DNA of 64,000 nucleotides from Trichomonas vaginalis G3 (GCF_026262505.1 NC_067208.1:12967962-13031961), one strand, 5' to 3'. Shown: positions 36,161 to 47,490, counted from the first letter of the stretch. Made by a program: numbers and translations. Notes: generated by a model from the letters alone, not told the origin.

Positions 36161-37766
36161 ATGTACGCCGCTCAGAATATAACGCCAACAGTTTTGGATG
36201 CCATGAATGGAAATGTTTCCGAATGTATAACGAATGCGACAATGCATTAGAAGGTCAGAAATAGTTCCTGGAACTTACGAATTACAACTGCTGTTTCTTA
36301 TGGAAACGTAGGTGAGTTTGGAGAAGGTTCTTCAACAACAGTAGATATTGCTTGCGACAGGTTTCACATTATTTCTATTGACAACTCATTCTTATACGTG
36401 GAACAAGAACATTGAAATAAAACCTTCTGCCAAGTTGTCTGACAAAAAGGTTGCAATGGAATTTTCTATGTCGGATACCAATATGCTCCAGAAGTTTTCA
36501 TGGGATATAAGATATATTCTAACTCTGACTTAGTTCAAACAGTAACATGGGCAAACTATGAATGGTTCGCTTTGAGAAACTCAGTACAACCACAAGCTAG
36601 AGAACAAACAGACCGTAATGCAAATATTGAAAAAATAAGAAGACTTGACCCTAACGTTCCAGGAGTTTATGTTGACCTTTCTGGACAAACTGCAGCAGCA
36701 GTAACCAAAGTAAAACTGAAACTTAGAGTTCCTTTGTCATCTTTCCTCATCTTCAGGTTTTTAAGATACTTGCCAAACTGGGCAGGAAAAATTTCTATTG
36801 AACTTACTCCAAGCAAAAATAACTTAGTCATTGCACCAACACAAGACCCATTCACTATTACAGACGTAAAGGGAAAATCAAACGTCATTCGCCGAATTTT
36901 GCAAAGACAAAGTTGACTTAGACTTTGGTTTTCTCAAACTTCAACAATGAAGTAAACTATTATTTCAATGCTGCTGGAACTGCTTGGGACCCAGTTAAGT
37001 TCACATGCGAACAGTTTGAATGCAAGAGAATAGAAAGCAGACTTGCAGTCTATATGTTGGACCAGATATTTCAAATGCTTTAGCTGCCAAATATATTGCA
37101 GTTCCACTTATGTTCCCTATACACCAAATATCTGTCAAAGACTTTGCAGGTGAAGTTGGAAACCAAAGTGCTGACCAGGTGCAAGAACAGATATTGCTTT
37201 AAACAACTGCAATGAAACATGCAGATACTATGTTTGTACTGTTCAGACGAACTATAAATGACTATTCTTGTTTCTACAACCCTGGTATTAAATATATATA
37301 AAAACATAGATGGCAAATATTATCCAAGAGAAGAATATTCTACAGTTGAGGATATGAGGTCATACAACTTGACATTAGATGCTATGAACTTTAACAACAA
37401 CTTCACAACAACTATTAACCCTGAAATGCAAAGTTCTATTATGCCATATGTGAAAGTATGGACTCATACAGGTGGTCAAAAAACTCAATATACAAATGGA
37501 GACCGTTCAAAACTTTTGGCTTGGCATTCCATTTGCTGACTCAGAAGACTTTATGGGTGGTATTTCAACTGTTGGTACAGTTCAAATACAATATACTGGT
37601 GACAGAGACGGTCCAGATGAATTGAAAGCAAAGAAGTTTACAAAACCAATAGCACTTTTTCACGGAAGATGCTCTTTTGAAGATTCGTTCGATGAAACCT
37701 GCTGGGGCTCCTCAGATTGGCATAACGACAGCTTCCATCGAGCAGATTTTGGCAGCAGGTCAGTAA
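36161..37766 (+). pseudogene. Major capsid protein-like gene, broken
   Basis: Diverged copy of 1-1489, here with its start (MYAAQNITPTVLDAMNGNV, 36161). The span corresponds to about 535 codons, suitable for a Polinton double-jelly-roll capsid. Preceding leader TCTATATTTTTACCCATATGAA. Several breaks. See 1-1489 for the reasons for the call. Confidence 0.55.
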
Positions 37767-38081
37767 GTTGTTCTTGAACTGACTTCTCTCCGTCAAATAT
37801 TGACAGTACGCCAGTTTTGACATAATATTGTAATTATTAAACTTTCCTTTAGTAATATCGGTCAGTTTTGAAGTTATATTTTTGTCAACGTCAAGAACTT
37901 TCACCATCTCGGTTATACCAACTTTCTTTGCTTTATGAAAATATTTTGGTTCAGCAAAGACTGCTATTCTATAACATTTTCCATTGTTTGTGTAAAGAAC
38001 TATTCTGTCAATGTATTTGTATTGTTTGTGTGTGTAAACTTTGTTCTGCTTCAATTCAAAGAGATATCCGAATACGTCCAT
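37638..38081 (-). pseudogene. Small hypothetical protein, copy of 1383-1802
   Basis: MDVFGYLFELKQNKVYTHKQY; nearly the same as the Mav-1 copy over 90 residues, and again overlapping the capsid gene tail. About one break. Confidence 0.5.
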
Positions 38082-38098
38082 CTTTTTATTCTAAGTAA
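38082..38098. promoter_or_regulatory. Bidirectional promoter copy
   Basis: Same TTTTTATTCTAAGTAAA spacer as 1803-1820, unchanged although the flanking genes have diverged. Confidence 0.5.
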
Positions 38099-38682
38099 AA
38101 TGTCATTTCCGAAAAATAGAAGCGTAAGTGTTTCAAAAGGTTTAATGGCGGTGGCAGATGTGAAGTTAAATTCACCAACTCAAACAAACAGTCAAAGTGT
38201 TGTTGTCAATGTCAAAGACAGAGATGTTGAAGTGGGGAAACCATACAAAGACGAAGATGGTATAACAATTGTTCCTGTAAAAGAACCAACATATCCTGAA
38301 GTTAGCAGAGACTTAAGTTCTGTTGCAGATATTTCGAAAACGACTACCAAACAACTGAAAGACAACTTCAAACTCAGGAGAAGATTTGTCAAGCTTTAAG
38401 TATAATGTTAAACTTGGTCGAACACAAACCCTGTAAAAGTGAACTCATATGTCATTGCACCTCATGAAGTTTTGAAAGAACTATTGAACTTTTGACAGAG
38501 GCAGACGATATAAACATCAAAGAAATAGAACCCGACATTAGTTGCTGTGGTGTTTCATATAATGCCATTGACAAGATATACGTTATGAAAGGAGGTGAAA
38601 CGTTTGAACTTAAAATATAGTTTCCCAGACGTTATAAAAAATATTTGACGACCACAACATTTCATTAAAATTTATTTGCTAA
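38099..38682 (+). pseudogene. CCG-motif protein copy, broken
   Basis: Copy of 1821-2401 (start MSFPKNRSVSVSKGLMAVAD). Followed after 4 bp by the minor capsid gene, without the 76-aa gene found in Mav-1. Several breaks. Confidence 0.55.
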
Positions 38683-38686
38683 GTAA

Positions 38687-39362
38687 ATGGCAGAAGACAA
38701 AATGGTTTATACTATTACGACTAAAAACCCTGAGTCATATAATTCTATAACAACAAACTTACAAAGTCCTCAAGGACGATATTGTAAACTAACCTTAAAC
38801 ACAATGACGACTAAAGCCTGTTTTGCTCTTTTGACCACCAGAAGACTTTATTGTGTGAATGGTAAAAAATACTCCTTTGAAGATACTTACTCAGTATACC
38901 ACCAACAGGTTTTGTTGACTTATTTAATACTTTAAGTACGGGTTGTAACATGTGCTGCAACTAGAGCAGGTTTCATTATGTTTATGTCCGACTGAGTTTA
39001 CTATAAACGATATGAGCTATAATACAAAACTTATTTTGGTTTTTACTACCAACAGTTTCCTATAACAGGAAAAGGTGTCATACAAGGAATGGCTATTCCA
39101 TTGACATTAAGCACACCAATCTTATATATTGTTTCAAAACTTAGGTTCAAAGTGTTATTCGAATGTCGACAGAAACTATTATGACCAAAAGATACTTATG
39201 CGTATAAACAATACTTTTCTCTGCTGGTTTTGCCTATTGTTCATTCGAATGCAGAATTTTCAACCTTAGTGAACTCAAACACTTTGGCAGTATAACGTTG
39301 ACATTAGTTGACCAAACTTTGTTCCTGTAAAACTTTTATGTCCTATGTATTTGTCAATGACG
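38687..39362 (+). pseudogene. Minor capsid (penton-type) protein copy, broken, runs into gap
   Basis: Copy of 2649-3454 (MAEDKMVYTITTKNPESYNS). Ends at the N gap; its last part and the start of the helicase gene appear inverted at 39388-39690. Several breaks. Confidence 0.5.
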
Positions 39363-39387
39363 NNNNNNNNNNNNNNNNNNNNNNNNN
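39363..39387. other. Assembly gap (25 N)
   Basis: A fixed-length N run. The sequences on its two sides belong to the same gene but lie in opposite orientation, so the join is unreliable. Confidence 0.99.
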
Positions 39388-39690
39388 GGGAGAGGATGTG
39401 CATTCTATCTGCTGTATAATGTACGTATCAATAACATGAGCAAGGCTATACTCAATCTGAAATGGCTGTGAATCCAGATCAGATATATTATCTCAGAAAC
39501 ATCCATACGTGAAGCGTACAGTTTTTATAAAAATAAAAAGTATATTATTATCTTTATTCTTGACTTTGTTGTTCATTGTGTTGCATTTTGGTGTTCTTGG
39601 AGCTATTTGTTGTTGAAGTGTGTTCTTGTAATCCAATATTTCAGCAGTTGCCATCTTTCCAATTCGAAACTTTCCTGCGTCATGACTTTA
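39388..39690 (-). pseudogene. Inverted fragment: end of minor capsid gene and start of helicase-like gene
   Basis: The reverse complement contains GGAAAGTTTCGAATTGG, CAACAACAAATAGCT and CAACAACAAAGTCAAGAATAA, matching 3330-3454, then TTTTTATTTTTATAAAAA as at 3465-3482. Its inner edge (39690) picks up within a few bases of where the left side stops (39362). Low-quality sequence; probably a misoriented contig end. Confidence 0.75.
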
Positions 39691-39712
39691 TAACATAGGC
39701 TTTGGTAACCGT

Positions 39713-42454
39713 TTGCAGTCTGTTTTAATTGAAGCATTAGAATATATGTTGAATCATAACCCAAAAAGATTTGACCCAAGCACTACACCATGTGCAATGC
39801 CTTTTATTAAGGACGGTGAAATCGTAAGAGTTCCGGATTCAACGGTTTACACAGCTGTTCAAAACAGTTTACAAAACATTTTAGCGAATATCTTTAATTC
39901 AGAAACTACAGAAATAAAATTACCATATATAACAGATGCTAAAGAAATTAAATCAAAAACGACAACATTATTTACGTCACTTAATGATTTAATGACTTAT
40001 ATCATTAATATTCCTGCACCAACTACAGCATTTGATCCAAACTCGACGGTTTGCAGTGTACCTTTCATAAATGACAGTTCATTAATTACTTTAAGGGATT
40101 CGACAGTAAATGAATCATTAAAGGCGTCATTAATGAAAATCATTGATTTTAACTCATTCACGAATACATATAATTCATTCATTAATGTTTCATATGCTTC
40201 TAAAGAAGGTGAGCCAAAAACTATCGATAAAGCGGTGTATGAAATAAAAGCATCAACGACGAAATTGAATTCGTTAACTTTTGACGGTGATAGTTTCGTT
40301 AATGACATAACATCGGGGAAAACAATTTTAACGAAAGAATACTTAAAATCTCATGTTAGTGAGTTCGTTGAAATTGAAAAAGAAGGTGGAATTAAGTTCG
40401 ATCCACTGAATTTCATTTTCAGCTTAGCGAATGCGGGTGTTAGTTTCGCTGAATGGACAACTATACAGAGTGAAATAAATGCAATATGGACGTTTTTGGG
40501 GTCAAAAGCGGGAATGGGTGAGCTTGTAAATGCTGCAAGAACATTAGGTGAAACAGGAAATTTTGTAGATGGTTTTAAAAGACTTGTTTCAAATGTTTTA
40601 ACAAACACAAAGAAATTATTTAGATATACCGTACATAACGGACGGATTTTCGAACAGATAGCAACAAACCCTCCGGTTATGGCTGCGTTGATGATGGTTA
40701 GAGATATAAAACCACGTAACGACGGGAACGAAGAACATGAACAACAGGATACTGGTCGGGTTATTCGAGACATTAAAAACGTGTATCCTGAAGTTATTGA
40801 TTTATTTAGAGGAGTTAATGATTCAATTTCAAAACATTCTATAACCCTCGATGAAGAGAATAAATTAACAGATTATATATTCGTCATTATTGCAGAATTA
40901 ATGAAGAGAATAAATGAAAAAGGAATTGGTGATATCATTAATGTCAGCGATGTAATGATGAAAAGAAATTTTGACTCATTATTTACAAAACCGAAAACAG
41001 AATATAGTCTTTATGACGTAATTACCGAATTAATGAAAAAGATTAATGATAATAAGAGTTCTGGCGGAAGAGTTGAATTAGAAGTGAATGATGTTAATGA
41101 GAAATTAGCCGAAAAAGCAGACAAAAATGAGCTTTTAGCTCTGAGTGATAAAGTCAAGAACCACGTTCATTATATAACTTCAGACGAACAGATTATAACG
41201 GACTACCATGGATATTTAACACGAAGTGATGAAGCGAAGACAAAAAATGTTAATGAAAGAAGATATAAATACATTCGTGCTAAAGGTTATGACATAAGCT
41301 GTACTGTACAGTATGATGTAGCTAAAGCACCAGAAGCATTTGGTTATACCGGTGAAATTTATGCCTCTACTTTCAATGTTAACGGTGTATTAGTTGAACC
41401 AAGATTTACTTTGAGAGTTAAGTCAATAATAACGTTTGAAGATGCTATTAAAAGTAAAGCTGACAAAGTTGAACTCGAAGCAATGAACAAAGTTTTGAAA
41501 TCTCATAAACACAACATCTCCGATATAAATGAACTTCAAGCTACATTAAATAGTAAAGCTGACAAGAACCATACACATGAATCCTTCACTACTGTTAGAG
41601 CAGACGACATAATATTGAACTATACCCTTGGTTCAAGTGCACCTTTAGAGAATCCAAGTACAAGCGTAAAAGATACACTAAACTCCTTAAATAGTAAATG
41701 TATGAATATCGAAGGTCATGTCAGAAACTTTGAAACACATGAACTACCAGCAATGTTAGACAGTAAAGCTGACAAAGAACATACACATAAATCCTTCACT
41801 ACTGTTAGAGCAGACGACATAATATTGAACTATGATTTGGGTTCAAGTGCACCTTTAGAGAATCCGAGTACAAGCGTAAAAGATACTCTTAACAATTTAG
41901 ATAACAGTTGCAGGAATATCGAAGGTCATGCCAGAAACTTTGAAGCATATGAACTACCAGCAATGTTAGATAAGAAAGCAGACAAAACAGAGCTTCAAAC
42001 ATTAAAGACTGAAATACTTCAAACATTATATCCTATAGGCTCTATTTATACGTCAATGAACTCAACAAATCCAGCAACAGTTCTGGGTTTTGGTACGTGG
42101 CAGCAGATTGTAGACAAATTCTTATACTGTGCTAACTCTTCAAAGCAAACAGAAGGCTCAAAGAAAATTAAAGAAGCAAACTTACATGCGCACACTCATA
42201 CAGGAACTACAAACACAACAGGTAGTCATTCACATTCAATAACAAAAAGAGGTTATACAAATCTTGCAGCAGGTTCGGATAGACAGGGAATGAATAGATA
42301 TGATATTTCAAGTGACCCAGTAGATTCAAGCGCAGGTATTTTCTGTGGAACCACAGGAAATCATTCACACACTTTCACAACAAATCCAACAGGCTCGGGT
42401 GCAGATTATATGCCACCATTTATGACTATATTCGCATGGTATAGAGTTCAATGA
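39713..42454 (+). CDS. Phage-like tail fibre with collar domain, unit A (913 aa, 5' part replaced)
   Basis: Long open frame; compared with unit B the first ~200 bp are absent, so the true start is not here. Residues after about 10 follow unit B. Seen: Asp/Ser/Thr-rich repeats of a PFIKDGEIVRVPDST / PFINDSSLITLRDST type; helical region (WTTIQSEINAIWTFLG); coiled-coil linkers ending KADKNEL; HKHNISDINELQATLNSKAD fibre repeats; two near-identical TTVRADDIILNY modules; then the collar domain (YPIGSIYTSMNSTNP, LGFGTWQQIVDKFLYCANSS, HAHTHTGT, SHSHS, NHSHTFT, DYMPPFMTIFAWYR). Receptor-binding role inferred from the domain. Confidence 0.85.
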   Translation: MQSVLIEALEYMLNHNPKRFDPSTTPCAMPFIKDGEIVRVPDSTVYTAVQNSLQNILANIFNSETTEIKLPYITDAKEIKSKTTTLFTSLNDLMTYIINIPAPTTAFDPNSTVCSVPFINDSSLITLRDSTVNESLKASLMKIIDFNSFTNTYNSFINVSYASKEGEPKTIDKAVYEIKASTTKLNSLTFDGDSFVNDITSGKTILTKEYLKSHVSEFVEIEKEGGIKFDPLNFIFSLANAGVSFAEWTTIQSEINAIWTFLGSKAGMGELVNAARTLGETGNFVDGFKRLVSNVLTNTKKLFRYTVHNGRIFEQIATNPPVMAALMMVRDIKPRNDGNEEHEQQDTGRVIRDIKNVYPEVIDLFRGVNDSISKHSITLDEENKLTDYIFVIIAELMKRINEKGIGDIINVSDVMMKRNFDSLFTKPKTEYSLYDVITELMKKINDNKSSGGRVELEVNDVNEKLAEKADKNELLALSDKVKNHVHYITSDEQIITDYHGYLTRSDEAKTKNVNERRYKYIRAKGYDISCTVQYDVAKAPEAFGYTGEIYASTFNVNGVLVEPRFTLRVKSIITFEDAIKSKADKVELEAMNKVLKSHKHNISDINELQATLNSKADKNHTHESFTTVRADDIILNYTLGSSAPLENPSTSVKDTLNSLNSKCMNIEGHVRNFETHELPAMLDSKADKEHTHKSFTTVRADDIILNYDLGSSAPLENPSTSVKDTLNNLDNSCRNIEGHARNFEAYELPAMLDKKADKTELQTLKTEILQTLYPIGSIYTSMNSTNPATVLGFGTWQQIVDKFLYCANSSKQTEGSKKIKEANLHAHTHTGTTNTTGSHSHSITKRGYTNLAAGSDRQGMNRYDISSDPVDSSAGIFCGTTGNHSHTFTTNPTGSGADYMPPFMTIFAWYRVQ

Positions 42455-42494
42455 ACGCGCTTGAGCCTTGAATAAAATCTTTAACTTTACATAA

Positions 42495-43580
42495 ATGAGC
42501 TTGAAAGAAGTATTCGAACAACATCCATGGAGGTCATTTAAGAAGTTCAATGAAGCTGCAAAGAGTTGGGGATTTACTAACAGAGCTGAAGTGAAAAGGT
42601 TCTTTGACAAAAATGTTGTACATCAAACAAAAATAAACCCTTACGACTACTTTTTACCAATTTACTCCAGCACTCCTGACGCATACCAATTTGACACTCT
42701 CATTCAAAGCAGAAAAGGAGGACATAAACCATTCCTCATCTTCATTAATGTTAACACTCGTAAAGCATATGCATATCCAATGAAAAATAAAGGAACTCGT
42801 GAAGTGTTAAGAGTTTTACAAAAGTTTGTAGCAGAAAATAGCCCAAGTACTTTAACATCAGACCAAGACAGTGCATACCTCAGCAATGAAATCACAGATT
42901 TTCTCATTAAGCATAACATAACTCACTACACTACTGAAGACCATAACCATAACATACTCGGCATCATAAACCGCTTCATAAGAACGCTCAGAGATTTAAA
43001 CCAAGAGCGAGACTTTACCGAAGAAACAATGAAACATTTTCTCGAAGTATATAATTCCTCAACACATTCTACAACAGGACATACACCAAATTCAATGACA
43101 CAACAACAAGAAGAAAAGTATATACAAAAGAAACGAAGCCAAACACAAAATATCAGAAATTCAACACAATTTACCCTCATTCCTGGTACAAAAGTTCGTG
43201 TAGTTCTTGACGACAAACCGTTGACAAAGAAACGTTTAAGGTTAAGTAGAAACTATTATATCGTAGACTCTACGCAAGGTAATGGATATCTTATAAAAGC
43301 TGCTGACGACTCTATTGCGTTTTATCCTCGACATAAATTAGTCGAAAGTAGTAATGGCAAACTTGCTGAAACCATTGACGAAGCAAAGCGAGGAGTGGTT
43401 ATTGAAATACTTGGCTATAACATAAACGATGACACTTATAAAGTAAGATATGAAGGAGGCGTTGAAGATGTTATACCATCTAAGAACTTGAGAGAGTCAA
43501 AGACAACACATCTGGGACCATTAGAGCGGGAGTACTGGAAAGACAAAAATATGCCAGAAAGAATAAAAAAATTCTTCTAA
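42495..43580 (+). CDS. Retroviral-like integrase with chromo-like tail, unit A (361 aa)
   Basis: Intact. N-terminal helical region (MSLKEVFEQHPWRSFKKFNEA), rve core from about residue 60: YQFDTLI with D67, PFLIFINVNTRKAYAYPMKN, LTSDQDSAYLS with D123, HNHNILGIINRFIRTLRDLN, and FLEVYNSSTHSTTGHTPNSM (the conserved end of the rve core). Then an SH3-like segment (PGTKVRVVLDD, LSRNYYIVDS) and a C-terminal chromo-like module (VVIEILGYNINDDTYKVRYEGG...IPSKNL, about 310-345). Chromodomain-like tails are usual in Maverick and chromovirus integrases and may guide insertion to chromatin. The copy at 52513 encodes the same protein. Confidence 0.92.
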   Translation: MSLKEVFEQHPWRSFKKFNEAAKSWGFTNRAEVKRFFDKNVVHQTKINPYDYFLPIYSSTPDAYQFDTLIQSRKGGHKPFLIFINVNTRKAYAYPMKNKGTREVLRVLQKFVAENSPSTLTSDQDSAYLSNEITDFLIKHNITHYTTEDHNHNILGIINRFIRTLRDLNQERDFTEETMKHFLEVYNSSTHSTTGHTPNSMTQQQEEKYIQKKRSQTQNIRNSTQFTLIPGTKVRVVLDDKPLTKKRLRLSRNYYIVDSTQGNGYLIKAADDSIAFYPRHKLVESSNGKLAETIDEAKRGVVIEILGYNINDDTYKVRYEGGVEDVIPSKNLRESKTTHLGPLEREYWKDKNMPERIKKFF

Positions 43581-43659
43581 ACTTTTTCATTAGATGTAAA
43601 TCAGACATGAATGAGAACAGTCATGATATCATTAATGGCACCATTTATTTTTGTCATAA

Positions 43660-43814
43660 ATTTACACCAAAAATATATTTTAGGTGAAGAGGTGAGATCT
43701 CACCCGTTTTTTCACCTCTTTTTTCACCCTCATGAATTTTCATGAATTTCCTTAAGATAGAAAAAATAAAGTTAGTTTTATTTTTATTTATTTTTTTATT
43801 TTGTATGTAAAGAT
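43660..43814 (+). promoter_or_regulatory. Gene X upstream block, unit A
   Basis: In order: CAAAAATATATTTTAGGTGA, GAGGTGAGATCTCACC, two TTTTTTCACC runs, CATGAATTTTCATGAATTTC, TTAAGATAGAAAAAATAAAG, a GTTAGTTTT element, T/A run, TTTTGTATGTAAAGAT, ATG. The same order precedes 53833, 63896 and the Mav-1 KilA-N cluster. Confidence 0.6.
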
Positions 43815-44507
43815 ATGATTTCAACAATCGGCACAACAACAATTCAAGCCGCGAACGGCAGGACTCTGTCCACAACAGCACCAAACTCACTAGTCATGAA
43901 TCCTACGTCAATGTTAGTAGAAATGAAAAACTTCATTCCTTCTTCATATACTTTCGAAACCAAAATCCAGAAGATAAAGCAAGAACTGTTAACAAGTAAT
44001 TTAGACTGTACCGCACAGGATGAAGAAAATGAAGAATATCTTTATGACATGCAGGACCTCATCGACCATTTACCTAAACTACCTGAAATTCAGCAACAAA
44101 AACTAACCATTCCCGAATTTGACGAAATTGAAGTCAAAGCAACTGACTCAGTAGAAATAAAGAAGTTCATACGAAAGGTAAACTATGAGTTTCTAGGATA
44201 TCATTGCAACCATAAAGTTATGGATAAAGATTGCGACATGGTTTATAAAAATATTTCTGACCTTTACAAATCCGAAGAATTTAAGACATACGACAACTTT
44301 GTTTCATTAATTGCAGAGTGTGTATGGCAGATAAGAGATAAAGATAGAAGAGGTAAAGTATGGAATGAACAGATAAAACCAGCAGCTTTTGAGTTAAAGA
44401 AAACCATTGACGCCTTAGTTGTAGTTAGTACACCAGTCTTGGGTATGGTGGCACTGCGTTCCACCTTACCCAATACTTGTGAATTTGACACTTTACAAAA
44501 CCACTAA
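43815..44507 (+). CDS. Gene X relative, unit A (230 aa)
   Basis: Start MISTIGTTTIQAANGRTLS. From APNSLVMNPTSMLVEMKNF to KKTIDALVV it is about 80% identical to the 304-aa gene X in Mav-1 (9194-10108), including HCNHKVMDKDCDM. After that the sequence is unrelated (STPVLGMVALRSTLPNTC) and lacks the CSKCK segment, so the locus was joined to other DNA at about 44425. Units A and B share this junction exactly, so it predates their duplication. Function unknown. Confidence 0.65.
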   Translation: MISTIGTTTIQAANGRTLSTTAPNSLVMNPTSMLVEMKNFIPSSYTFETKIQKIKQELLTSNLDCTAQDEENEEYLYDMQDLIDHLPKLPEIQQQKLTIPEFDEIEVKATDSVEIKKFIRKVNYEFLGYHCNHKVMDKDCDMVYKNISDLYKSEEFKTYDNFVSLIAECVWQIRDKDRRGKVWNEQIKPAAFELKKTIDALVVVSTPVLGMVALRSTLPNTCEFDTLQNH

Positions 44508-44614
44508 CGTACATTATACAACACGAACGCAAAACTAACTTAACCTTAAATATTTACAAAGCCGCCAACCATTTCACCTCACTAACGAACTCATTAATGA
44601 AAAAATAAACGTTC

Positions 44615-44900
44615 TCATAAATTTTCTTCTATATCTTCATCGTCAGTGTTAACTCTATTGTAGTCATACTTGAAGTCATAAAGTTTCTCAAGTTTTGAAA
44701 TGCATAGTCTTGTTAACTTACCTTCATCATCATAAGTTTTTTATAAAACTACCATGACAATCTTTATAAACAGTCAATGAAAAGTCAACTGGTCTAGGAT
44801 GAAGTGTAAAGAACATGTTATGCTCAGGAAGGAAGAATAAATGTTTAAATGTATGTTTGTTATATTTTTCGATTTGTATGAGTTGCTTTTGTTCTGTCAT
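44615..44900 (-). pseudogene. Small hypothetical protein, unit A copy
   Basis: Copy of the intact 94-aa gene at 54633-54917 (MTEQKQLIQIEKYNKHTFK). About one break. Confidence 0.55.
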
Positions 44901-44968
44901 TACATCCAAATAAAAATTTTCAGTAAAAATAAAACTAACGTTAAAAATTTCTCATAACATAAACGTTC

Positions 44969-45484
44969 TCATTGCTTTATAACTCTCTTCCTTGGTTTCT
45001 TTTTAGTTGCTTCTTCACGTCTGTCTCCAGCTTAACTGTCTTTCTTCTTCGTCGTAATGATACCAGTTACTTCCACCAGTCAAGGTCAAATGTCTTTCGT
45101 AAGGGTTTCCATACATTCCATAGGGACCATACGGAAGAACTACTGGGGAGAAGAAACATTTTCTTTAGTTCCATCGACTCTATTTAAATGCATTGTTTCA
45201 CCTTTCATCTGGTCATTAAAGTCTTTTGCGTGTTTTGCAAACTCATCGTCCTTTCCTAAAGCATTTTCTGACTCAGTCGCAACCAAATTGGATGCTTTAT
45301 TTATGAGTCCTATTATTTAATCTTAACTTCTTTGCAACCCAGCCTCCAATCTTCCCTTTATTTGCATCTAATGTCTTCGAAACCTTCCTCCACTCATTTT
45401 ATTTACTCGTCCTAAGCTCCAAGTGCTTTGCTCCAAATGCTAATGCTTTTGTTCCATTGCGCCTAAAGCTGCCCAAGCTACCAT
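44969..45484 (-). pseudogene. Small basic virion-type protein, unit A copy
   Basis: Copy of 54986-55513: amphipathic Ala/Gly start, basic middle, Lys/Arg-rich end. Several breaks. Confidence 0.5.
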
Positions 45485-45710
45485 TTACACCATATTAAAA
45501 TCATCTCTCTTCAATATTATCTCATAAAAGTTCTCGTTACTGGAGAAAGTCAATGAAACATAAGCGTTCTCACGGGCTTCGCCCTCACCGCTTTGCGGTC
45601 TATCTAACTTCTTTCTTATCTCATCTATTCGCTTCAAAATGTCTGAACAATTGCTAACATCTTCTACAACAGTTATTTCATCATGAATGACCTTCAAGAA
45701 ACAAGCTCAT
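45485..45710 (-). pseudogene. 74-aa protein, unit A copy
   Basis: Copy of 55514-55738 (VIHDEITVVEDVSNCSDIL), including the GC-rich double hairpin at about 45583-45610. About one break. Confidence 0.55.
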
Positions 45711-46588
45711 TTAATATGCAATTAAAATCATTTCAATAATGAGTCCATCCTTTCCGTCTTTGGGTAGCACAACATCTTTCATTGAAGAAGGTTCAACAAG
45801 TCTTATATTAAACTTACTGACAAAGTTTGTTATACTATAATGCTTCGGCGGCGAATACATATAGTTTGAAAGACATAATATAGATTCTTCAGCAAATTCA
45901 CTTATACTGGATTTTATAACAATGTTCTCACGAGACAAATACCACCAATTGAAAAACTTGTAAGCAATCCTGCTGAACCTTCTACTGTAAACGTCGATGG
46001 TAACATTCCACGAAGGTCATCTATTGACATCGTTGAGTCACTGTATTTAAATATTTTCTTAAAACAATCGTCATTATCTAACCATGCAATAGCTTTGAAG
46101 TTTTCATTCGAATATACATCTGCTTCATTAAATGTAAATCCTGACTTCTTTGCAGAGATGACTTTAAAATCTATTGAGTTTGTTTCAATTATATGCTATG
46201 GTAACTTCTGAAGGTAATGGATGTCCTTCCGCAGTCAGTTGTTCTCTCACTACCGTTTGAAGCTTTGTATTAAAAACTTTCATGTCATCTCCTGTATCTA
46301 AGTTCACATACACAGCAACAGGAAAACTATCTTGCTTCTTTATTTCATCATTATACCTCAAAACATTAAAGTTCTTCAATAATATTGTTCTTCCTGCTGG
46401 AATACTTCGAACCTGTCTGATTTCAATAGCTTTCTCACCTCCTACATACTCTACCAGTGTCTTGGATATTCATAAGTATACTGACTTTCTTGAATTTTGG
46501 TTGGTTTCATCATAACGTGTTCATAGTATATCTTTATACTCTTGTCAGTTAGACTCGGTGCTATGTTCTGAATATTTCTGACTTGCAT
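45711..46588 (-). pseudogene. Penton-like protein, unit A copy, broken
   Basis: Copy of the intact gene 55739-56620 (start MQVRNIQNIAPSLTDKS). About three breaks. See unit B. Confidence 0.65.
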
Positions 46589-46603
46589 TTTTAATGGAGA
46601 TAA

Positions 46604-47490
46604 ATGAAGCATTTAATACATGACGTAGATGAAGACATGAATGAAACTACAGACAAACTTAACTCTTCTCTTATTCTTCCTTTCAGCAAAAATTATGAGT
46701 TCTGTTCAAATGGTGTGTATTCTATTGTGGAAAGATGGGTTCAGGTAAGACATTTAACCTCATTCGTCATATACTCATAACAGAACGTTTAGGAAACGAC
46801 TCTTACTATGACCAAATCATTATATCAGCAACTTCAGACTCTATGGATTCAACAGCGAAAACATTTATGTCAAAAGTTCAAGCCTCTGTCGTTAAAGTTC
46901 CAGACAGTGAACTCATTGAATTTCTTCAACGTTACATTCGACGTAAGAGGAAATATTATGCCATCGTAGAGTTCATACAGTCAGGAATGCAAAAGACTTC
47001 TGAGGAGATGGAAAGAATTATTGACAAACACCACTTACGTCAATACTCAGGAGTTTACGATATGAAACGACTTACAAACTACATTCTATCAAAACTTTCA
47101 AAATACCCCTTCAAAAAATATCCTTCAAATACTTTGTTAGTTTTGCGACGACTTCGCCGGAAAAGGTTTAGTTTCAAAACCAGACTCACCATTAGCTAAC
47201 ATCATTACTAAAGTCAGACATTACCATTTAACTGTAGCAATACTTATGCAAACATGGAGGTTTTAGCTTTAAACATAAAACGTCTCATAACTGACTTCGT
47301 TATCTTTCAAGGTTTCTCACGTTATGATATTGAACTCATTTGGAAACAGTCAGGTATAACATTACCTTTTGAAGAAATTTGGGAAGCATATAAGTCTCTC
47401 ATCTCTCCTCGTTCATACCTTGAGATTCATATCATGACTAATACCATTAAAGTCAAAAATATTCCATGGGAACGACCAACATTGTTTTAA
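46604..47490 (+). pseudogene. Packaging ATPase, unit A copy, broken
   Basis: Copy of the intact ATPase at 56637-57524; Walker A (KMGSGKT) and the C-terminal half are recognisable. About three breaks. The gene start is 15 bp from the divergent penton-like gene. Confidence 0.8.

Larger units (their letters stand above)
32485..39362. mobile_element. Maverick/Polinton element Mav-2, left part
   Basis: Begins with the same 36-bp terminal repeat as Mav-1, here in direct orientation. Parts: about 300 bp of non-coding end, coiled-coil and Gln-rich structural genes (32818-36070), major capsid, small minus-strand gene, CCG-motif gene, minor capsid. From 36279 to 39362 it is a diverged copy of 1-3350 in Mav-1. 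Interrupted by the N gap; 39388-39690 appears to continue it in inverted orientation. Heavily broken, with well over fifteen breaks, many of which could be base-calling errors because they cluster toward the gap. Candidate 6-bp target flank CAGGTA cannot be tested without the other end. Confidence 0.8.
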
